Assembly (NCBI GenBank): GCA_029560815.1
Contig: JAKQKF010000177.1
Span: 1-47,365 of the forward strand
From: a bacterium
Lineage (GTDB): Bacteria > KSB1 > UBA2214
DNA: 47,365 nt
Reading direction: 5' to 3'
Position numbers and translations under genes: made by a program. Shown one piece after another: positions 42,093-47,365 of this stretch. The notes below the pieces were generated by a model. It did not search any database. It was not told the DNA's origin and worked only from the letters and a program-made list of their open reading frames with translations. Numbering within the stretch: position 1 is the stretch's first letter; each line of letters starts with the position of its first letter.

Positions 42093-43001
42093 GTGGCTGA
42101 GAGCGCGAGCACACAAACCTGGACCCTGCTCCGGATGATCCAGTGGAGCACCGACTATCTGACCGCGAGGGGGTTTGAAAACGGACGTCTGCTTTCGGAG
42201 CGCCTACTGGCCCATGTGCTCGACCTGCGCCGCGTCGATCTCTATTTACAGTTCGACCGTCCCTTGACTCCGGAAGAACTCGCCCGCTACAAGCGGCTCT
42301 TTCTGCGCCTGGTCGCGCATGAGCCCCTGCAGTACCTGCTCGGCGAGACCGAATTTATGTCCCTTCCCTTTGCCGTGGGGCCGGGTGTTCTCATCCCGCG
42401 GCCGGAAACCGAGCTGCTGGTTGAAAAAGCCCTGGCGCGGGCGCAGGTGATCGCCGCCAGGGAAGGGGCGGTTCACATCATTGATTTGGGCACAGGTTCC
42501 GGCTGCATAGCCGTCTCACTGGCGCAGGCCGTGGCGGAGGCCAGCCTGGTCGCGGTGGATCTCTCGGCAGAAGCGCTCCGGTGGGCTGAGCAGAACAGCA
42601 CGACCCACAACGTCAGCGACCGTGTGGAACTGGTTCAGCACGATTTTAGAAATCCGCCTCTGCCTGCATGGCGGGGCAAATTCGATCTGGCGGTTTCGAA
42701 TCCACCGTATATCCGCAACGGCGACTGGCAGGAGCTGGCAGAGGAGATCCGCGATCACGAGCCGCGCGAAGCTCTGCTTGGCGGTGAGGACGGGCTGGAC
42801 GCCTACCGCAGCCTGGCACAGGTGCTGCCCGGGCTGCTCAAGCCGGACGGCGAGGCTTTGATCGAATTCGGCGACGGCATGGCCGCAGCTGTGGTGGCTC
42901 TTTTTAAACAAGCCGGCTTTACAGGATCGGAGCTGTACAGCGATCTGGCCGGCAGGGAACGACTCGTCCATCTCTTCTCCCCGGGAGGCGATCATGAATG
43001 A
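42093..43001 (+). CDS. prmC: Release-factor glutamine methyltransferase
   Basis: The 302-residue enzyme methylates the glutamine of the GGQ motif in release factors. It has the helical N-terminal part, the SAM-binding IDLGTGSGCIAVSLA and the catalytic NPPY motif (Asn203-Tyr206), followed by the EPREALLGGEDGL segment. The start is GTG, 8 bases after prfA. Its 3' end overlaps the phosphohexomutase gene by eight bases, so prfA, prmC and that gene form one operon. Confidence 0.96.
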   Translation: MAESASTQTWTLLRMIQWSTDYLTARGFENGRLLSERLLAHVLDLRRVDLYLQFDRPLTPEELARYKRLFLRLVAHEPLQYLLGETEFMSLPFAVGPGVLIPRPETELLVEKALARAQVIAAREGAVHIIDLGTGSGCIAVSLAQAVAEASLVAVDLSAEALRWAEQNSTTHNVSDRVELVQHDFRNPPLPAWRGKFDLAVSNPPYIRNGDWQELAEEIRDHEPREALLGGEDGLDAYRSLAQVLPGLLKPDGEALIEFGDGMAAAVVALFKQAGFTGSELYSDLAGRERLVHLFSPGGDHE

Positions 43002-44373
43002 AGGGATTTTCCGCGAGTATGACATTCGCGGCATTGTCAAAACGGATCTGACCAATGATGTAGCTTACAACCTCGGCCGGGCTTATGGCACCTGGATGAG
43101 CAAGCGGGGTCACAAGCTGGTCGCCATCGGACATGATGTGCGTCTGACTTCGCCCCATCTTGCCAAACTTTTCATCGACGGAGTTATCACCACCGGTTTG
43201 GATGTCTACATGGTCGGCGAGGTGATGACGCCTGTCCTCTATTATTCCATCCTCCACCACAAGACCGATGGCGGTGTGATGATCACCGGCAGCCATAATC
43301 CCATCGAGTACAACGGCTTCAAGATGTGCGAGGGGCTGGCCTCTCTTTACGGCGAGGCCATCCAGGAGCTGAAGCAGATCATCCTCCGGAACAGCTATGT
43401 GCGAACGAGCAGCGGCCATGTCACGGAGAAGAGCATCATTCCCGAGTATATGGAGATGATGCGCTCCAAATTTTCTTTTGCGCGCAAGCTCAAGGTGGTT
43501 ATCGATGCCGGCAACGGCACTGCCGGCCCCATCGCGCCGGAGTTGTGGAGCAGCCTGGGTCATGAGGTAGTACCGCTCTACTGCGATCCGGACGGCCATT
43601 TTCCCAACCATTTGCCCGACCCCACCGTGCCTAAATACATGCAGGACCTGCGTCAGCTGGTTCTGGCGGAAAAGGCGGATCTGGGCATCGGTTACGACGG
43701 GGATGCCGATCGGGTCGGCATTGTCGATGACCGCGGGCACCTGGTCTACGCCGATGCCCTGATGGCCCTGCTCAGTCGTGAGGTGTTGGCCAATCATCCC
43801 GGCAGCACGATCATCTTCGATGTCAAGTGTTCGCAGATGCTGCCCGAGGAGATTGGCCGGCTCGGCGGGGTGGCGATGATGTACAAGACCGGCCACTCGC
43901 TGCTCAAGGCCAGGATGAAGGAGCTCCACGCTCCCTTCGCCGGCGAGATGTCCGGCCATATGTTCTTCGCCGATGAATTTTTCGGTTTTGATGATGGCCT
44001 TTACGCCTCCGGCCGCATCATGCGCATTCTGGCGAAGAGCGAAGGCGCCTTTTCGGCACTGGTTGATCAGCTGCCGGCGTTTGTCTCCACCCCGGAGATC
44101 CGCGTTGATTGTCCCGATCAGGAAAAATTTGCCGTCATCGAGAACATGGTCAGGAGCTTCAGCGCGAATCATGAGACCATCACCATCGACGGGGCCCGGG
44201 TCCTCTTCGGCGACGGCTGGGGATTGATCCGCGCCTCCAACACCCAGCCGGTGCTGGTGCTGCGTTTCGAAGCCAAGAGCCGGGAACGGCTGGCGGAGAT
44301 CATTGCGATATTTCGCAGGGAAATGGACAAATATCCCGCCATCGTCTATAATCCGGACGAGTTGTCCATTTGA
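42994..44373 (+). CDS. Phosphomannomutase/phosphoglucomutase
   Basis: The 459-residue alpha-D-phosphohexomutase interconverts hexose 1- and 6-phosphates. It shows the N-terminal FREYDIRGIV, the phosphoserine site TGSHNP (Ser100), the metal loop DGDADR (235-240), the sugar loop GEMSGHMFF and the C-terminal phosphate loop RASNTQPVLVLRFE. The GEMSGH loop fits the dual phosphomannomutase/phosphoglucomutase (AlgC-like) group. It would supply sugar nucleotides for envelope glycans. The start overlaps prmC by eight bases. Confidence 0.93.
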   Translation: MNEGIFREYDIRGIVKTDLTNDVAYNLGRAYGTWMSKRGHKLVAIGHDVRLTSPHLAKLFIDGVITTGLDVYMVGEVMTPVLYYSILHHKTDGGVMITGSHNPIEYNGFKMCEGLASLYGEAIQELKQIILRNSYVRTSSGHVTEKSIIPEYMEMMRSKFSFARKLKVVIDAGNGTAGPIAPELWSSLGHEVVPLYCDPDGHFPNHLPDPTVPKYMQDLRQLVLAEKADLGIGYDGDADRVGIVDDRGHLVYADALMALLSREVLANHPGSTIIFDVKCSQMLPEEIGRLGGVAMMYKTGHSLLKARMKELHAPFAGEMSGHMFFADEFFGFDDGLYASGRIMRILAKSEGAFSALVDQLPAFVSTPEIRVDCPDQEKFAVIENMVRSFSANHETITIDGARVLFGDGWGLIRASNTQPVLVLRFEAKSRERLAEIIAIFRREMDKYPAIVYNPDELSI

Positions 44374-44397
44374 CGGAAACTAATATGGAATCATCAG

Positions 44398-44429
44398 CGG
44401 CCCGAATCTACTTCGGGCCGTTGCGTTTC
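44398..44429 (+). terminator. Hairpin after the phosphohexomutase gene
   Basis: CGGCCCGAA (44398-44406) and TTCGGGCCG (44412-44420) form a perfect 9-bp stem with a 5-base loop. The following TTGCGTTT is a weak T-run, so efficiency is uncertain. Confidence 0.6.
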
Positions 44430-44465
44430 CGGGCCCTGGAAAAAAATTGAATCAGAGAGGTTGAT

Positions 44466-46679
44466 ATGGCCAAGCCATCCGCAGGAAGAGATCTCGGCGC
44501 CGAAGTGACGGCCCTGTTCGCGCGTGAGCCGCAAAAGAGCTACACGGCCAGGGAGCTGGCCCGCCAGGTGGGAGTCGGCAAGGAGGAGTACGTGGAGCTG
44601 CGCAAAACCCTGCGCCGGCTTGTGCAGGAGGGGACCATCCTCAAGCTGCGCAGCAACCGGTTCGGTTCAGCCAGCCAGTCGCCGGTGGTGACCGGGATTC
44701 TGCGGGTCAATTCGCAGGGGTATGGATTTGTCACGCGCGATGACGGGCGTGATGATATCTTTGTCAGCTCGAAGCAGATGGGTTCAGCGCTGCACAAGGA
44801 CCGGGTGCGGGTGAGGCTTTACGCGAACCGGCAGGGGGAGCGCCCTGAGGGGCAGGTGATCGAGATCGTCGAGCGCGGACGTGACCGCATTGTCGGCACT
44901 TTCCGCTGGGGGCGCAAGTACAGCTATGTGGTGCCGGACGACATCAAGATCCAGACCGATATCATCATTCCGGAGCCCGAGGAGTCGGGTGTTGAGGATG
45001 GGCAAAAGGTGGTCGTTGTTATCGACCGCTGGCCCTCCCCCCAGCACAATCCCGAGGGCCACATCACTAAAGTGCTCGGTTTTGCCGACGAACCCGGTGT
45101 GGATGTTCTTTCCATCATTCACGGTTTCAGTCTGGCAGCAGACTTTGAGCCGGAGGTCGAAGCCGAGGCGGCCAAATTGAGGCCGGCGATTCCGCAACAG
45201 GAGTACGGGCGGCGTCTCGACTGCCGGGACTGGTTGATCTTTACGATCGATCCGGTTGATGCCAAGGATTTCGACGACGCGGTCTCGCTGCGCACGCTTG
45301 ATAACGGTCATCTCGAGCTGGGTGTCCACATCGCCGATGTGAGCCATTATGTTGTGCCGGGCGGGGCGATTGATCAGGAGGCGGAGGCGCGCGGGACCTC
45401 GGTCTATCTGGTGGACCGGGTCATCCCCATGCTGCCGGAGCATCTTTCCAACGGGCTGTGCAGCCTTGTTGAAGGCGAAGAGAAACTTTGCTATTCGGTC
45501 CTGATGGAGCTTTCCCGGGAAGGTGCCCTGATGGAGTACAGCTTTCATGAGAGCATCATCCGCAGCCGCAGACGGCTGAGTTATGAGCAGGCGCAGGCGA
45601 TGATCGGGGGGAGTGGAGGAGATGAAATTTCGGACCAGCTGCGGAAGATGTGGGCGCTGGCAGAATTGTTCATCCGCCGCCGTGAGGCTCGCGGCGGCAT
45701 CGATTTCGAGAGCAACGAAGTGCAGGTCATTCTCGATGAGCGGGGCCATCCGGCTGCGCTCAAGCGGCGCGAGCGGTTGCAGAGTCATCGTCTGATCGAG
45801 GAGTTCATGCTCATAGCCAACGAGACGGTGGCCCGTCACGCGGGAGTAGAGCTGGCGGCCAGACTGCCGGAGGCGCCGCCGTTTGTCTATCGCATTCACG
45901 AAAAACCGGAACGCGAGGAGGTGGTGGGGCTGCTCGAACTTTTGGGTCTGTTCGGCATCGTGCAGGAGCTGCCGAAAAAGATCACTCCCCACTATTTCCA
46001 GAAGCTGGCAGGGGCGATCCGCCGCCATCCTGCAAACGTCGTACTTCAGGATGCGCTGCTGCGCACAATGATGAAGGCCCGCTACAGCATGGAGAATCTC
46101 GGCCACTTCGGCCTCGCCTACAGCCATTATACCCATTTCACATCGCCCATTCGCCGCTATCCGGATCTGATGGTTCATCGCCTGCTCAAGGGCTACAGTG
46201 CCGGGCGATCGGCGGCGGAGATGGAACCGCTGACGGGTCGGCTGGCGGAACAGTGCAAGCAAGCCAGCGAGAACGAGGTGCGCGCTGCGGAGGCTGAACG
46301 CGCCTCGATCAAGCTCAAGCAGATCGAATTCATGGAGGGGCATCTCGGCAGTGAACATGATGGTTTTATCAGCCGCATCGTCCCCTTCGGCATCTTCATT
46401 ACCCTGCCTGAATTTCTGGTTGACGGGCTGGTCCATATCTCCGGGCTCGAGGATGATTACTATATCTACGAGCCCTCCGGCTACCGGCTGGTCGGGCAGC
46501 GGGGCGGGCGTGTTTACGCCCTCGGCGACAAGGTGCGGGTGCGGATCACGCGCGTGGACCGGAATGAAAGGTTGATCGACTTTGTTTTAGTGTCGGAGCG
46601 CGAAGAGAGAAAGAAGAAGGTGGAGGTTAAATCTCCGGGCCGTTCGCCATTCGAAAAACGCAAAAAGCGCAGACGCTGA
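44466..46679 (+). CDS. rnr: Ribonuclease R
   Basis: The 737-residue 3'-to-5' exoribonuclease degrades structured RNA. A winged-helix-like N-terminus (YTARELARQVGVGKEEYVELRKTLRRLVQEG) is followed by cold-shock domains (VNSQGYGFVTRDDGRDDIFVSS), the RNB catalytic domain with acidic residues in DPVDAKDFDDAV (262-273, Asp262, Asp268, Asp270, Asp271) and an S1 domain (GFISRIVPFGIFITLPEFLVDGLVHIS). The basic tail KKVEV...EKRKKRRR helps bind RNA. The ATG is preceded by AGAGAGG. An FNR-type gene follows after 17 bases. Confidence 0.96.
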   Translation: MAKPSAGRDLGAEVTALFAREPQKSYTARELARQVGVGKEEYVELRKTLRRLVQEGTILKLRSNRFGSASQSPVVTGILRVNSQGYGFVTRDDGRDDIFVSSKQMGSALHKDRVRVRLYANRQGERPEGQVIEIVERGRDRIVGTFRWGRKYSYVVPDDIKIQTDIIIPEPEESGVEDGQKVVVVIDRWPSPQHNPEGHITKVLGFADEPGVDVLSIIHGFSLAADFEPEVEAEAAKLRPAIPQQEYGRRLDCRDWLIFTIDPVDAKDFDDAVSLRTLDNGHLELGVHIADVSHYVVPGGAIDQEAEARGTSVYLVDRVIPMLPEHLSNGLCSLVEGEEKLCYSVLMELSREGALMEYSFHESIIRSRRRLSYEQAQAMIGGSGGDEISDQLRKMWALAELFIRRREARGGIDFESNEVQVILDERGHPAALKRRERLQSHRLIEEFMLIANETVARHAGVELAARLPEAPPFVYRIHEKPEREEVVGLLELLGLFGIVQELPKKITPHYFQKLAGAIRRHPANVVLQDALLRTMMKARYSMENLGHFGLAYSHYTHFTSPIRRYPDLMVHRLLKGYSAGRSAAEMEPLTGRLAEQCKQASENEVRAAEAERASIKLKQIEFMEGHLGSEHDGFISRIVPFGIFITLPEFLVDGLVHISGLEDDYYIYEPSGYRLVGQRGGRVYALGDKVRVRITRVDRNERLIDFVLVSEREERKKKVEVKSPGRSPFEKRKKRRR

Positions 46680-46696
46680 GATTAATTCGAGGTCTT

Positions 46697-47365
46697 ATGA
46701 ATAGCATGCTTGAACTGACCAGTGTGAAGGAAATTGCCCGCGGCACCATTGAAGTGATCTTCCGGAAGCCGGCGGGGTTTGAGTTTCTGGCGGGGCAGAA
46801 CCTCAATCTCAAGGTGCCGGAGCTGCTCTTGCCGGATCCGAAGGGGCCGCGCCGCACTTTTACCATCGCCTCCGCGCCGCACGAGCCCGAGCTGCGCTTT
46901 GCGACCCGGTTAAGCGAGAGCGGCTACAAGCATAGCCTGCGGCAGCTGGCGCCAGGGAGTATGTTTGAATATCTCGGGCCGAACGGTCAGTTCGTCTATG
47001 ATCCGGAAGTCAAGAGCGCAGCCTATATCGCCGGGGGGATCGGCATCACTCCCTTCCGGAGCATGCTGTTGCACGGCGTGCAGGCCGGCCTCAGCGCCCC
47101 CACCTGTCTCTTTTACGGCAATTCCGACCCGGAGAGCAGCGCCTGGCACGAACTCTTCACCGGACTGGCGCAGACTGAAGAGAAGTTCACCTATATACCC
47201 ACCATGAACAATCTGGCGCCGGACGATCCCTGGCCGGGCGAGCGGCGCTGGCTGAGCGCGGAGCTTGCAGCCGCCTATCTACCCGATCCGGCCGGAACCA
47301 CCTACTTCCTCTGCGGTCCCCCTGCTATGATCACCGCCCTGACCGAGCAGCTGCGGGAAAAAGGT
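46697..47365 (+). CDS. FNR-type FAD/NAD(P) oxidoreductase (partial)
   Basis: The frame stays open to the right edge, so 223 residues are visible. They form an FAD-binding barrel (GPRRTFTIASAPHE, the RxFT/S flavin motif; LRQLAPGSMFEYLGPNGQF) and an NAD(P)-binding domain (AAYIAGGIGITPFRSML, CLFYGNSD, YFLCGPPAMITAL). This matches ferredoxin-NADP-reductase-like flavoproteins. The electron partner is not visible; more domains may follow past the edge. CGAGGT precedes the ATG. It lies 17 bases after rnr. Confidence 0.9.
   Translation, partial: MNSMLELTSVKEIARGTIEVIFRKPAGFEFLAGQNLNLKVPELLLPDPKGPRRTFTIASAPHEPELRFATRLSESGYKHSLRQLAPGSMFEYLGPNGQFVYDPEVKSAAYIAGGIGITPFRSMLLHGVQAGLSAPTCLFYGNSDPESSAWHELFTGLAQTEEKFTYIPTMNNLAPDDPWPGERRWLSAELAAAYLPDPAGTTYFLCGPPAMITALTEQLREKG

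Noticed and set aside
44784..46436. A 550-codon minus-strand frame opposite rnr
   Set aside because: rnr shows all RNase R domains. The antisense frame has only low-complexity composition.

Overview
This is a dense, GC-rich bacterial chromosome segment with about 36 protein genes, five tRNAs and one SRP RNA. No mobile element, prophage or CRISPR array is visible. A heptose gene (gmhA), WbqC and GT4 genes and exported proteins point to a Gram-negative envelope. Promoters close to the TTGACA-N17-TATAAT form argue against a classical Bacteroidetes. A bacterial GGGP synthase, a mitochondrial/spd-type EF-G, a tricorn protease and an Alu-containing SRP RNA suggest a deep FCB-like or candidate-phylum lineage. 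That placement is inference, not a demonstrated assignment.

Layout. 1-5.3 kb, minus strand: start of an EF-G gene, an exported tricorn-type protease, and a pair of small membrane-stress genes (YtxH, DUF948-like). 5.3-10.6 kb, plus: tex, a GT4 glycosyltransferase and a WbqC-like gene in one overlapping operon, then an M20 peptidase. 10.7-13.5 kb, minus: dedA and a coupled pair of a spore-photoproduct-lyase-like radical SAM gene and a ParB-domain gene. 13.6-17.4 kb, plus: ssb and a nucleoside-salvage operon (cdd, a uridine-kinase-like gene fused to a hemerythrin domain, tdk, PNP). 17.4-21.5 kb: tRNA-Glu, tRNA-Arg(ACG), tadA, two tRNA-Ser, tRNA-Ala, large SRP RNA, dnaX, ybaB, recR; tadA-scr-dnaX-ybaB-recR is the order known from Bacillus. 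21.6-28.4 kb: pgpA, cinA, thpR, recA, recX, alaS, another widely conserved order. 28.4-37 kb: GGGP synthase, PHP phosphoesterase, gmhA, a BatA-like protein, hflX, an exported beta-propeller, folC. 37.1-38.2 kb: a sugar-ABC-type ATPase without permeases. 38.4-44.4 kb: rho, rpmE, a DUF1385 gene, prfA, prmC, a phosphohexomutase. 44.5 kb to the end: rnr and the start of an FNR-type oxidoreductase.

Most of the window is housekeeping: DNA replication and repair (ssb, dnaX, recR, recA, recX), translation (fusA, tRNAs, tadA, alaS, rpmE, prfA, prmC, hflX) and RNA metabolism (rho, rnr, tex). The most unusual items are the kinase-hemerythrin fusion inside a salvage operon, a well-formed E. coli-like programmed frameshift site in dnaX, the archaeal-type lipid enzyme, the radical SAM/ParB-domain pair, and tadA lying next to the tRNA it is expected to edit.
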